DNA of 64,000 nt from Haematococcus lacustris (lineage: Eukaryota > Chlorophyta > Chlorophyceae > Chlamydomonadales > Haematococcaceae): the NCBI GenBank assembly GCA_030144725.1, contig JASKMD010000025.1:4872471-4936470 (forward strand), read 5' to 3'. Made by a program: the position numbers and the translations under genes. This document shows, piece after piece, positions 35,801-46,000 of this stretch. A model generated the notes under the pieces. That model was not told the DNA's origin. It did no database searches and worked only from the letters and a program-made list of their open reading frames with translations. The first letter of the stretch is position 1. Every line of letters starts with the position of its first letter.

Positions 35801-37086
35801 GCAACAGCCCTAGCGGCGCCGGTGGCACAAGCAGCTATGACAGCCATGACAATGCACAGATGGTGTCCTGCACTGCAAGCAACGGATGCTGTGAACTGTC
35901 TCTGCAGGCCAGCAGTCAGTGACAGAGGGAGGGTCATGGCAGCCTAGGTGGCCAACAGATGGTGTCGGTCGTGATGGGTCTCACCTGTTACCTGTTGCTG
36001 CAGCTGCTTCACAAACAATTGTGGCTCCCTGCCCTTCCTAGGGATAGTTGCTCCTCCTCACCCCTACTCTCCCAACCACTGGCCCATTAAACACAGCAAA
36101 TTGGATGGCAGTGTACATAGGCCCAACCTCGTGCGCTTGCCAGACCAGCAGACTCCCACCCAGGCCGCTCGCCCACCACTGTCAGTGAGGGTCACACTGG
36201 GTGGCATGGTGCCCAAACAGGCAACACTCACTGGCCTTGGCGCCACGGCAGTGCAGGTGCCCCCAGTTGCCACTCCAGTCGTTTGAGCAAATGTCACAAG
36301 CCTGCTCGCTGCTGGCGGGGTCTGCATGGGTGGCAGGGGGGTCACCTCACGGCATTGCAGCATGTGTGCAGAGGGCAAGCATTAAGTTGGCTCTGGTCAT
36401 GGCCACGGCTGCAGACCATAGTCAGAAGCTGGTGGCTGGAGGCTGGAGGACGCAAGCAAGAGTATACACACAATGCCATGTGACGGTGGACAGGGGCAGT
36501 CAATGATCACAGCAAGCAGGTCTGCACAATGCAGCCAGGCAGGCTGCGCCCAACTGAGGCACCTGCCCTAGGTAAGGCACCTGCCCTAGTGAGGGACAAG
36601 GGGGCTGCGCCCAACTAAGTAAATCATGTGGGCCGGCACAGTATCGATCCAGCCGGCCCTGGTGCTCGACATCCTTCGACCATTGCGCACACGGCTGCCA
36701 CACTGAGGCATAGAGCGCGAAAAATGCAGGGCAAGATGCAACGCGCGCAGCCCCGCCCTAAAGGGGCTTGCAACTGGCCGGTAATGGCCGTCCGACAAAT
36801 GATCAGAAGATATTTCGGCCTCGCAGCGCACCCGTCGGGCAGGTCCAGGTCTTCAAGGCTTTGGCCCAGTTGAGTGAGCGATTAAATAGCGCGTTGCGTA
36901 GCTCGAGCCCGGCGACCACTGCGGGGCACAGGCGCAACGCGCTCGACGCTCGATTGAACGCAAGCAGGCAACACGAACAGCCAACGCACCCGAGTCGTTC
37001 GTAGTCAACGAGCAAATCGATGTCGCTTTCAGCGATGCCACAAACGCAAACGCGAGCCACACAGCCTGCATGCTGCGTGGTTGCAT
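32847..37086 (-). CDS. Secreted leucine-rich repeat protein, right-arm copy
   Basis: Eight exons with the same sizes as the left copy: 36990-37086, 36832-36918, 34806-34941, 34470-34557, 34161-34232, 33816-33916, 33149-33245 and 32847-32945 (777 nt, 258 aa). All introns are GT-AG, including intron 1 (GTGCGT). Exons 2-8 are almost identical to the other copy, with few changes (for example AECGG for AECDG, EHNY for EHNH, NQM for NHM). Exon 1 is different: a signal peptide with VWLAFAFVASLKATSIC followed by SLTTNDS rather than FTTNDT. The same LRR blocks and the C-terminal HNNPRLCGMVP are present. Both copies look intact and could both be expressed. Confidence 0.85.
36583..36607 (+). mobile_element. 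Fanzor-element right end R5, last 25 bp only
   Basis: GCCCTAGTGAGGGACAAGGG followed by GGCTG, the terminal 25 bases of the element, inside LRR intron 2 of the right arm. It is too short to be sure alone, but identical to the other ends. Confidence 0.45.
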
Positions 37087-38860
37087 TTCACGGTTCCGTC
37101 GTCGCCTTGCGTCGCACCAGAAAACAGCGGAATCAAGGCTGATGAAGGGCTGCCGCGGACTGCTAGAGACGACGTCGCCAAGTAGTAACACTGGATGCTC
37201 CTGTGCGACAACGACTGCGCGACACGACGGATGAGTTAGACGTGTGGGATGTTAGACGACCCAATCTCGAACGGCAACATCGGGTCCAGGTACATCGGCA
37301 ACGCGGAATGGCCATACGCCATTGGAAAGGCGGGAAAATGCCTGACTATATGGAAGGCCATTTCGCCTACGGGAGCGTCAGCTTCCTCAGCTCCGATTTC
37401 CTTCTTAATTTGCCCAACTTTGCATCGGAGGGTTCTTACAACTTTGTCAGTGTGCCGGTGTCTCTCCTAGAGCTAACCTATTTTAGGTCCAAAGTTGAGG
37501 GCTGCAGTATCGGAGGCAAAGTGGCCATTTCCTTTGCTTGCGGTCGCTTCAAGGGTATGCGGTGGCACAGCGACTCTCCGACACGCAGGTTTGAGCTTCT
37601 TGTCGTCGGCCGTCAAGGGAGCCAGGGCAACGCGGGATGCCTTAGCTTCCGCACCAAGGTGGGCCCCTTGTTACAATGTGGAGCATTGGTGAGAAAGGTA
37701 GGGCATTAACACCGGTTGTGGATGAATTGAATGCAGGGTTCAAGTGATCTGGACATCATCCACCTGGGGGATGGGCCAGCGGTGTACTGCGCCACACCCA
37801 TGCTGATGGGTGTGATATGCCAACAGGACAAGAGCGTGTTGCAGCATTCCGTGCCACGTGCGTGTGTGTGTGGCAAGTGTCGTGCCAAGTGCGCGTGTGT
37901 GTGTGTGTGTGGGTGTGTGTGGGTGTGTGTGGGTGTGTGTGTGGGTGTGTGGGTGTGTGTCTCACCAAGGCAGCCCGTGGTGTGTGCACTGTTCATTGTG
38001 TGTGCGCAGATGACCATGGCAATGCCGTCATGATCAGCTTCATGATGGAGGTCACGAGCCACAACACCACACCGGCTGCCTTGGTGGCCGCCATGGTGGC
38101 GTCGTCCCCCCCCCCCCCCCCCCTGACCAACTCCACTCCTTAGTGCTCCCAGCTGGTCAGCCTGCCTGGCGTGGGCCCTTGCGTCCTCGCATGTGCTATT
38201 ATGGCAAGGTGGGGCACAAGGGGTGTCCTGGCAACACCTACGCCACAGTCCACCGCGGCAAAAGCCACAGCATAAGCCACCGCAACGCCAAACCACCCAG
38301 CGAGGCACCCTGCACTACCTGCTGGCTCGAACGTGAGGACGAGATGGTGGATGCCTACATATGGAGCGGAGATTGGTACCGTCACCCCCACCAGCGTTGC
38401 CCCAGTAGGAAAGGAACTGCGACCAAGCCGTTCGTCAAGTACACGGCAAACCAGCTTAAGCGTGCAGGGAGGGAGATTCAATGGTTTGCGGCTGAGCATA
38501 AGGCGTGGCTTGCATAGTGTTTGCATAGTGGACTGAAAACTGCCTGGTGGATGTTGCGTTGCTTGGCTTGCGTGATCAAACATTTGACGATGCGTGATCA
38601 GCCCGCCACCGGCCTCGTGAGCGGTCTTGCGAGCCTCCCACCCTTTCCTGGCGGGCGAGCACAGATAGTGCAGCTGACGGACGTAAGGTACGGCTTGAGG
38701 CGCAGCACCAGTGTCAGGAGGCGGCCCGGGCGGAGCTGAATCGGCATTCTCCGGCAGCAATGCGCGCAGCCACCCGCCGTTGATCGGTGCCTGCAAGACT
38801 GGTGCTGGTGGTGCCGCCGCACAAACAATGCCAGACAAACAAATTAAATGCAAACAAACA
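37087..38860. other. Weakly coding stretch, genes unresolved
   Basis: Upstream of the right-arm LRR gene. On + there are coding-like pieces at 37735-37830 (SDLDIIHLGDGPAVYCATPM), 38005-38090 (DDHGNAVMISFMMEVTSHNT) and 38190-38517 (MCYYGKVGHKGCPGNTYATV, FVKYTANQLKRAGREIQWFA, stop TAG 38515). The last has Cys/His spacing that could bind a metal. On - at about 37240-37440 there is RTLRCKVGQIKKEIG. No joined gene model could be fixed. A TG dinucleotide run fills 37858-37963 and a C18 run lies at 38107-38124. Confidence 0.35.
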
Positions 38861-38864
38861 AAAC

Positions 38865-39480
38865 CGATAATTCCTAGTATTTGTGATGGCTTCACGTTGC
38901 TGTTTTCTATGGCTTAGAAAAAAAGACGAACCGTGCCTAGACTAGTGCCGGAGGACCCGGACAGTGACATTGAGGACCGCGACGAGGCACTGCAGCCGGA
39001 CCTCACCGAAGCACAGCGAAATAGAAAGGTTTCCGGAGAGGCCCGCGCTGCCCGCGATAGAGACAACATGTACCACGGCAAGAAATGCAAGCTAGCCCAC
39101 CTCACCGGCCACTTCCCGCAAGAGCTTTGGAATGCCTTCCTGGCCGACGCTGCGCTGCCGCGAGTGAAGGCCTGCAGCGAGCGGGCGGTGCTCGCCAGCC
39201 TGCTGTTTGGCTTCCTCGTGCGCGGCTTGTTTGCCATTCACGTAGCCGACCCGCTGGGCCTGCACGACCAGCCCGTGTACACAGACATCCCAGTCTCCCA
39301 GGCAGCCATCCCAGACCTGAGCTTTGTTGAGCAGCGTTCAGCGTTGGGGTGGGGGCGGGCGCAGGGGAGCCAGCTCTTTGGCTGCCCCGCAACGTGCTGG
39401 GCGAGTCTTGCTGCGGGTGGGTGCGGCTGCGGCCTGACGGAGCTGGCGGTTGGGGCCCCCAACTTTTCGGTCTTTTGCTG
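38865..39480 (+). repeat. Duplicated ORF-bearing segment, copy 2
   Basis: The ORF from 38933 to 39481 repeats the first 130 residues of 24329 (LVPEDPDSDIEDRDEALQPD, YHGKKCKLAHLTGHFPQELW, DIPVSQAAIPDLS), then diverges. It is in direct orientation relative to copy 1, so it is not part of the inverted duplication. The copy ends about 110 bp before the LINE insertion point. Product unknown. Confidence 0.55.
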
Positions 39481-39642
39481 ATGTACAAATTCTGAGTATT
39501 GTCCGATTTCTAACCGTGTGAATTATCTGCGTTTGAACCGGGGCTAGAATGATGAAGAATGACGGGTCAGTTGAATCCGGTTTCAGGTGAAGAAGAAGAA
39601 GAAGACTACGCCGGTATTCACCGGCGTGCATTAAGGGAGGAG

Positions 39643-42600
39643 CTACCGCCTGCGGCGCGGCCTGCTCCCACCGTCGAGAAGCAACAGACCCCCTACCCCC
39701 CCCCCCCCTTTAGTAGCTCGTAGCCTGTAGCTGTTCTTGGCAATGGAGTGGGCTGCCTCTACCGCATGTCTCGTGAGCTTGTTTAGTAGCTTGATGACGT
39801 TGTTTTGGGTGACCCCAAGGGCCAAAAGGTGTTGGCGCGTGTGTGTTTCATATGTAATGCCGCCTATACCTAGTAGGATTGGTCGGATCTCGACCGTGTG
39901 GCCTTCCTTGCGGATGGTGTTTGCCAGTTTCGTGTGTTGGTTGAGAGCTTTGTCCAGTTGTTCTGCCCATCTGGAGTCCGCACAGTATTTGATTTCTATG
40001 ATAGTGACCCGTTTGATGGCTATGCCACGTTTGCCCGTCTTCTGTAGGGGCGTCACCATGAGAATGTCTGGTCTGGTGGTATTTTTGGTCGTTGCTGTCT
40101 TGAGGCCAAGTGCCCGTAGTGTTGTGTGTAGTGTGTCGTTAGGGAGGTCGAGGTTGTCTTTTGCACCCTTCTCCCAGCTGCCGGTGTCCGCAAACCGGAT
40201 GCACCCGCCGAGGGTTCCTTTGCTGAGGGCTTTGGCGATAAGGCGGCCGGCCCCGTTGTGCCTTTCTTGCACAAGTGGTAGGGTCGCGCTACAGCCCGAG
40301 AGGAGGTGTGTGGCACTGCCAGCCTCCCCACAGAGTGGGCAGCGGTCGTCTGTCGCCTTTTTCCAGCGCATAGCCAGCTTTTGGTTGTAGAGCCCTCCGG
40401 TTCGGTAGAGTAAGGCGGTTCTTTGCGCGGGGATGGAGATGTTCGTGTCGGTCATCACTCTTTCGGCCGCTCCTTTTGCCGCAGCTTTGGTGATATCTTG
40501 GGTCATTTGATAGTAAATGCTGTCTTGGTTGGCGAGGCCTAACTTGTGCCTGCCGTGCATGTGTGCTCGCACGCTATGGCGGCAGTCCGGCAGTGGGGCG
40601 AGGGTTTCGCCGTCGGTCCCGTTGCTTAGCCATATGCCCCTCTCTTTACATGTTGTCGGGTGGTACCCTTGTGTGTTGGCTTGTTCCGGGTGTAACGCTG
40701 CGTGCTTAGCAAGGGCATCTGCGCCTTCGTTTCCGATGACGCCCGAGTGGGCCTTGACTTTGAAGAATTGGATCGTGTCGGGGCTGTCGACGATGAGGGT
40801 GGCGATGTCTGTCAGGATGTCGTTATGTCTATGATTGATGAGGGACATAGGGTTAGCGAGAGCTCGGCGGATCTGATAGAGGGAGCAGAGGCTGTCGGTG
40901 GCGATGCGTCTGGCTCCCGCTTTGAGTGCCGCGTGTATCGCTGTGAGTTCTGCTTTGTTGATGGTGTTGTTCTCTGGGTCGTTCAGTGCAATGGTAATCA
41001 GGGCGTTGTTTTCTGGAATATAGACCCCCGCCCCGACGCGTGCCGGGGCTGGCTCGGATGTCTTAATGCAGCTCCCGTCAGTGTACGCTACAGTGGTCCA
41101 TTCGGTGATGGCCATCCGTGGTAGCGTGGTGGAGTGGTGTGTGAGCTGGTGTTGGTTGCGTGAGTGCCCCGGCGTAGGTAGGGCCCTGTCCAGCGGGAGG
41201 CGGAGGTGCTGTTTGTGGCCACTGGGGAGGGTGGCTGGCTGTTTTTGGTTATTGGGTCTGTGATGGAAAGGGTGTGTCTCCCGGTCCGGATGTAGGGCAG
41301 TGGCTGTGCTAGCCATCCATCCTTGCGGGTTGCCTTTGGTGGTGAGTAGTTGCCCTGCCTCATTCCATATGACGTAGACGAGGAGGGTGGCGTGTTTGCC
41401 AAGTTTGGAGCGGTTGGTATTGGTGAGAGGTATGCTGGCCAGGTGCTGGCAGTACTCTGGGTACCGTCTCAAGGTGTCAATGTACTTGGGGTAAGAGATC
41501 CCCTTTTTACCAGGGATCAACATGATGGTGGCCATGGCCTCCTCCTGGTGTGCTGAGTGTATAGCATGGTTAACGCATTTCAGGGCCACCGCATCATCGG
41601 CTGGTACGTTCCATGTGGACAGCCCAGTGTGACGTACGAGTAGGCAATTGTGGTGTGCCCCAAAGGCGGTGTCATTGATGTCGGGGCTCCAGTAGGTAGT
41701 AGTTTCTGGTCTAACTGTGAGTGGGTCCGCCCACCTTTGGACGGTACTTGTAAAGGATCGTGTGGTGTGCAGGGTGGTGAGGGCTTTGTCTTGTGCCAGT
41801 CTCATGGGGTGGCGGCTGCTCTGTGTGTCCTGTCTCCTGAGGAGGGCCACCAGTTCTGTGGCCAGGTTGCGTGTGTGTGGTGTGTGTTGTAACCAAGCGT
41901 GTAGGTGTTGGTGTTGCTGTTTGGTCAGGAGGCCTGCTGTGCGGCCCGACTCGTCGTGAACCGTTACGTGTTGCACTAGGTCGTGTTTGGGCATGATGGG
42001 CTCCCCCGTGCTGAGGCTCATCGCGGGGGTGGTCATGTGGGGGTGCAGTTGGAGGAAGGTTTCGCATCTGCCCGTCCCGACGATGTCCGTCTGCGGGTTA
42101 ATGGGGTACGTGTGGAAGGTGGCCTTCGAGTGAAGGTTGGTGCACCGGGGCAGCCATGTGTGCGGGTCCGGTAGTCCCTGCCGGGTGTGTGTTGGCAGCT
42201 GTGTGTCAGGCCGCGCGTATCTAGCTTCTTGTATCCTCTTATTTTCCTCTTCATAGTCGCTGCGTCGCGCCAGGTAGTCCAGGTGTGCCGTGATGAGAGG
42301 TGCCGGTTCGAGGGTGGGGCGCCAGTGAACTCGTATAAGGTCCGAGTGCGCTGACTGACGCATGGTAGTCTTGAACTCGTTGCTGCCAAACTTGCATATT
42401 GGGCACAGCCAGTGGCTTGGTTCCTTGTGTCCCGACAGGAGGGCTTCCTCAAGGCAGGCTGGGTGGTAGGCCCTCTTGCAGTTGTGGCACATTGGGCTGT
42501 CTCCTCTTGGTAGCCAGCATAGCTCACATGTGCATACGTCTTTAGCCTCTTCCCTGCTGATGGGTTCTATGTGTGTGGGTGTATAGCCTTCTTCTGCACA

Positions 42601-45600
42601 TAGTGGTAATGCCCATCTATCTATGACTGTGGGCTTCCAATGCACCTTGTAGTAGTTTTCCTTGTTGATGCCGTCCCATTGCCAGCCCTCTATGCTGGTA
42701 ATGGCCTCTTGGTGGCCGTACATGGCCCCTAATATACTGCCTAGGTCCTTGGGTTTACATAAGCAGGCTTTATCCACCTTCCAGCTGGAGAGCCCTGGAA
42801 GGTCAAGGCCTACTATGCGCACGATATCCTTCGGGATAGTTTGGATCTGTCTGCCCTCAGTGTTCCGTTTCGTGGCCGCCTTGGGTCGGGTGGGCTTCGT
42901 TGGGGGCGATTGTGCTTCTTTGTTCTCTCGTCTTAGCAGCCGGGAGTTGCTCTTGATGGCCTCCTGGGCTGCGGGCGGTTGTGTTGCATGTTCGGTCACG
43001 TGCGTCGGGTTGGGCGGTTGTGTTCCCGATGTGGGCTTCTTGGCAATCACATACGCCCTGATATCAGCGTAGCGGTGCTTTGTGTCTTCTTCCACGTCGG
43101 TTGGTGCAAGCTCCGTCAAGCCCGCGGCCCATGGTTTAATTAGTCTTTGCGCAGCGGGCAGGTCGGAGGTGGTGTCTCGTTTGGCTGCGATGTCTTTCGC
43201 TTCTGTTGTGGTTGGGCATCTGTCCTGGGTCGCCATGGTCGTTAGTCTGTTGAGGGCGATATAGTGTTTTTGTTTGACCTTGTTGTGGAAGCGTTCTTTA
43301 AGCATCTTTCCTGAGATAATGTAGGTGCTGCCAGCGATGGTGTGTTGGAGCTCTGTGGCATGTCGGATGCCCAGGCTTTTGAGGCACGTCATGCAGGCAC
43401 CAACTATGTCAAGTGGAAGGGGGCTAGTATTCTGTGTGATGAGTTGTCCAAGTAGTTTGGTTTCCTTAGGGTAGAGGTCTTGTCCTTCCTGAGTGGCAGT
43501 GAGTTGCGCCGTGGTAGCATGCAGGAGTTGTCTGGCGCGTAGGGTGTGTTGTAGCATAATGAGAATGCGGTGTCCATGCTTGGCAGCTTGAGCGTAGAGC
43601 CAGGTGATCTGTTTGTGTAGTATGCTTCTGGTTATGTGGGCATGTATGGTGTCTGTGGACTGGAGACTGTGTAAGAGGGCTGTAGTGTTTCTGGAATGGT
43701 ACTCTTTGGCCGTTGAGCTGATGCCCAGGCCGAGCTTGTCGATGTCCTCCCTGACGACGGCATTGGTTGTGCCTAGTGGGAGTCTGAGTTTTTTCTTAAC
43801 ACATTGGTTGATTGCTCTGTCGTAGAGGTCTAGGTCTCCTGGTGTGCATGGGACCACGCAGAAGCTGTAAGCCAGACTGGGGATGATGGCTGTTTTGATG
43901 ATGTGGATGGCTTGTCTCGCGCTGGCAAACGAGCGTCGTAGTCTTTCTAACTTCTGTCTCAGTTGGGACACCATGGCTATGTGTTGTGGTTTCCAGTTGA
44001 GCGTCATGGTAAGTAGGACACCTAGGTAAGTGAAGGGGGCAGTCGGTTGGAGGTAGGTGACAGGCTTCCCTTGCAGCTTTACGGCTTGCAGTTCTCTACG
44101 CGCTTGCTTTTCCGCTTCTGCCGTAGTGCTGCATCTGCCGGATTGGTGCGCTTTGTGGAGCGCCGCTGTGGCGATGGTTTTGCTGTGGGATATGATGAGG
44201 TGGCCCCAGTCCGAGTAAGCGGAGAGCTTGTCGGCCTGGCAACGTAGATTGCTGATTGAGTTGCATAGGATAGCGATGTCGTCTGCATAGTCGATGCTGC
44301 CGATTGTAAATCGCCCGGCGCTGTCGGTTGTATCGGATGTGAATTTGTACCCCCGCGCTCCTACTTGGAGCCAACGCAGTAGGGGTTCGATGTAGATGAG
44401 GAATAAGAAAGGTGATAGGGAGTCGCCTTGGATGGTGCCCCGGTCTACAGGTACCGGGTCGGTGTGACCGTACGGAGTGTTGAAGCGTGTCGTTGCCCCC
44501 GTGTAGAGGTCCCGCACCGCATCTGTAGCGTCGGTGGGAAAGCCTAAGTCATGCATAATCCATAGCAGTTTGTCTTGACAAGTGGTGTTGAAGGCACTAG
44601 TGAAGTCGACCAGGAGCGCATATATATCTACTTTGGCTAGCTTGGCGTCTTCGAGGGCCATGACTAACATCTGGAGCTGTTGTGTGGTGTCCCTGTGAGA
44701 GCGGAAGCCTGCTTGGCAGTTACTTAGCATCCCATTAGCTTCAGCATACTCGCACAGCGCCCTAGTTATGAGGCTGGTCCAGAGTTTGTAGATGGTGTTG
44801 GCCAGCCCCACAGGTCTGTAGGCGTTGAGGTCTGTTTCCTGGCCCTTGTCTTTGTATAGCAGGCAGGTGTCACTGGCTTTCCATGCTGTGGGTGTGCAGC
44901 CAGTGGCCCACATAACGATAAACAGCTGGTGAATGGTGTCCCTCATCTCCCATGGCAGCATCTTGATGATCTCGTTTTCAATGCCGTCTGGGCCAGGTGC
45001 TTTGCCACCTGACAGTTTGCTGATGCATTCTTGAAATCCTGCTTTGTCCATGATGGCTGTGTGCATCCAGTGTACATTTTGGCAGGTGTGCAACGTGAAG
45101 GGGTCGTCGGCTTTGGGGCGGGTCCAGGGATAGTTTCTGGTCTGTGTGCTAGTGTAGTGACCGGTTTTGGGAGTCGGCGGCGTGAGCTTTTGTCTGTAGG
45201 CGGTGGTGATAATTCGGTTGAGGTCGGCCGGGGCGGTGCAGATGTTCTTGGTATCGGGGTCGGCTAGTGCCTGCAGTCCTTTGTGGTCGGTGCGAGAAGG
45301 GCGTAGTATGTATTTGTTGGCTTTTTTGGGTTGGGTGCTGATGAGGTGTTGCATTCTGAGACGCGCCTGTGCAATGGCAAGTGCGGAGTCGTCGTCATCT
45401 AGTTTGTGGATTTGGTCGCGGTAGGAGTTGGTCAGCTGGGCGAGCGCGGCTTGCACGTGATTTTCGGTTGTACCGTCGCCCTGGCGTGCTTGCACCGCCT
45501 CCCTTACCTCCGCGTTGGTCGTGTCTGTCTCTGGGAGTAGGTCATCGATAGACGGGTGGACGCCGTTTTGTTTGTATAACCTTCTAGCCTTCCGGCTGAG

Positions 45601-45933
45601 TTCTCTGGTGGTTTTGAGCTTTTTCCCTAGTGCCAGTCTGATCTTGCACATGCTCCTGCGTTGGTAATGCTGGCCTCCTCTGGTCAATGTCTTGGTGTTG
45701 CATGTCTGCATGGCAGTTCCCCTGCAGGTTTCCAGGAGCGTTGTGAGCATGGTGGCTGCGGTGTCGACAGCTTCTCTAGCCGGGAGGCCTGCCACTAGTG
45801 TTAGGCGTTGTGGTTGTTGTGGGTTGGCCTTATCTAGTGTGGTCAGGAAGTGGGTAGCGTCTGTGTACATGGGAGCTAGGTATGCTGTCAGTTGTGCATG
45901 TAGTTGTGGAGCGCCTGAGCTTGGTTGTTGCAC
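39643..45933 (-). CDS. LINE polyprotein: RT, PHD, RNase H, CCHC, restriction-like endonuclease
   Basis: An uninterrupted 2,096-codon frame, possibly longer upstream. Reverse transcriptase at about 300-600: SGGKAPGPDGIENEIIK, AYRPVGL, LLVDFTSAFNT (Asp443), RGTIQGDSLSPFLF, and IDYADD at 547-552. Zinc finger of PHD type C4HC3: C1136, C1139, C1149, C1152, H1157, C1160, C1177, C1180. RNase H: D1619, E1662, D1680, H1729 (KAHSGVIGNEGAD), D1739. CCHC: C1865, C1868, H1876, C1881, followed by RHN. A PD-(D/E)XK-type core: RPD 1954-1956 with E1980-I-K1982. The final CCHC plus RPD...ExK order is that of R2/NeSL-type LINEs, which nick target DNA for priming. No apurinic-type endonuclease is visible, but the 5' part is missing. 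All catalytic residues are intact, so the copy may be active. Confidence 0.92.
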   Translation of the reverse strand: MQQPSSGAPQLHAQLTAYLAPMYTDATHFLTTLDKANPQQPQRLTLVAGLPAREAVDTAATMLTTLLETCRGTAMQTCNTKTLTRGGQHYQRRSMCKIRLALGKKLKTTRELSRKARRLYKQNGVHPSIDDLLPETDTTNAEVREAVQARQGDGTTENHVQAALAQLTNSYRDQIHKLDDDDSALAIAQARLRMQHLISTQPKKANKYILRPSRTDHKGLQALADPDTKNICTAPADLNRIITTAYRQKLTPPTPKTGHYTSTQTRNYPWTRPKADDPFTLHTCQNVHWMHTAIMDKAGFQECISKLSGGKAPGPDGIENEIIKMLPWEMRDTIHQLFIVMWATGCTPTAWKASDTCLLYKDKGQETDLNAYRPVGLANTIYKLWTSLITRALCEYAEANGMLSNCQAGFRSHRDTTQQLQMLVMALEDAKLAKVDIYALLVDFTSAFNTTCQDKLLWIMHDLGFPTDATDAVRDLYTGATTRFNTPYGHTDPVPVDRGTIQGDSLSPFLFLIYIEPLLRWLQVGARGYKFTSDTTDSAGRFTIGSIDYADDIAILCNSISNLRCQADKLSAYSDWGHLIISHSKTIATAALHKAHQSGRCSTTAEAEKQARRELQAVKLQGKPVTYLQPTAPFTYLGVLLTMTLNWKPQHIAMVSQLRQKLERLRRSFASARQAIHIIKTAIIPSLAYSFCVVPCTPGDLDLYDRAINQCVKKKLRLPLGTTNAVVREDIDKLGLGISSTAKEYHSRNTTALLHSLQSTDTIHAHITRSILHKQITWLYAQAAKHGHRILIMLQHTLRARQLLHATTAQLTATQEGQDLYPKETKLLGQLITQNTSPLPLDIVGACMTCLKSLGIRHATELQHTIAGSTYIISGKMLKERFHNKVKQKHYIALNRLTTMATQDRCPTTTEAKDIAAKRDTTSDLPAAQRLIKPWAAGLTELAPTDVEEDTKHRYADIRAYVIAKKPTSGTQPPNPTHVTEHATQPPAAQEAIKSNSRLLRRENKEAQSPPTKPTRPKAATKRNTEGRQIQTIPKDIVRIVGLDLPGLSSWKVDKACLCKPKDLGSILGAMYGHQEAITSIEGWQWDGINKENYYKVHWKPTVIDRWALPLCAEEGYTPTHIEPISREEAKDVCTCELCWLPRGDSPMCHNCKRAYHPACLEEALLSGHKEPSHWLCPICKFGSNEFKTTMRQSAHSDLIRVHWRPTLEPAPLITAHLDYLARRSDYEEENKRIQEARYARPDTQLPTHTRQGLPDPHTWLPRCTNLHSKATFHTYPINPQTDIVGTGRCETFLQLHPHMTTPAMSLSTGEPIMPKHDLVQHVTVHDESGRTAGLLTKQQHQHLHAWLQHTPHTRNLATELVALLRRQDTQSSRHPMRLAQDKALTTLHTTRSFTSTVQRWADPLTVRPETTTYWSPDINDTAFGAHHNCLLVRHTGLSTWNVPADDAVALKCVNHAIHSAHQEEAMATIMLIPGKKGISYPKYIDTLRRYPEYCQHLASIPLTNTNRSKLGKHATLLVYVIWNEAGQLLTTKGNPQGWMASTATALHPDRETHPFHHRPNNQKQPATLPSGHKQHLRLPLDRALPTPGHSRNQHQLTHHSTTLPRMAITEWTTVAYTDGSCIKTSEPAPARVGAGVYIPENNALITIALNDPENNTINKAELTAIHAALKAGARRIATDSLCSLYQIRRALANPMSLINHRHNDILTDIATLIVDSPDTIQFFKVKAHSGVIGNEGADALAKHAALHPEQANTQGYHPTTCKERGIWLSNGTDGETLAPLPDCRHSVRAHMHGRHKLGLANQDSIYYQMTQDITKAAAKGAAERVMTDTNISIPAQRTALLYRTGGLYNQKLAMRWKKATDDRCPLCGEAGSATHLLSGCSATLPLVQERHNGAGRLIAKALSKGTLGGCIRFADTGSWEKGAKDNLDLPNDTLHTTLRALGLKTATTKNTTRPDILMVTPLQKTGKRGIAIKRVTIIEIKYCADSRWAEQLDKALNQHTKLANTIRKEGHTVEIRPILLGIGGITYETHTRQHLLALGVTQNNVIKLLNKLTRHAVEAAHSIAKNSYRLRATKGGGGVGGLLLLDGGSRPRRRR

Positions 45934-46000
45934 TGCCAGGCGGTAGGCTTCCCTGTCATTGTTGGTAATTGGGGTGGTGAGAATGGTGTGGCTGTATTTC

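Larger units (their letters stand above)
32548..37086 (-). repeat. Right arm of large inverted duplication
   Basis: Reverse partner of 24954-29185. It is slightly longer because intron 2 of its LRR gene is 1.9 kb rather than 1.3 kb. It lacks the 277-bp insert of the left arm. Intron 6 differs in content between arms. Confidence 0.85.

Noticed and set aside
38140..38895. Minus-strand 251-codon frame with a signal-peptide-like start
   Set aside because: Its body is the antisense of a more natural + frame (38190-38517). A related minus frame at 24301 lacks the hydrophobic stretch.
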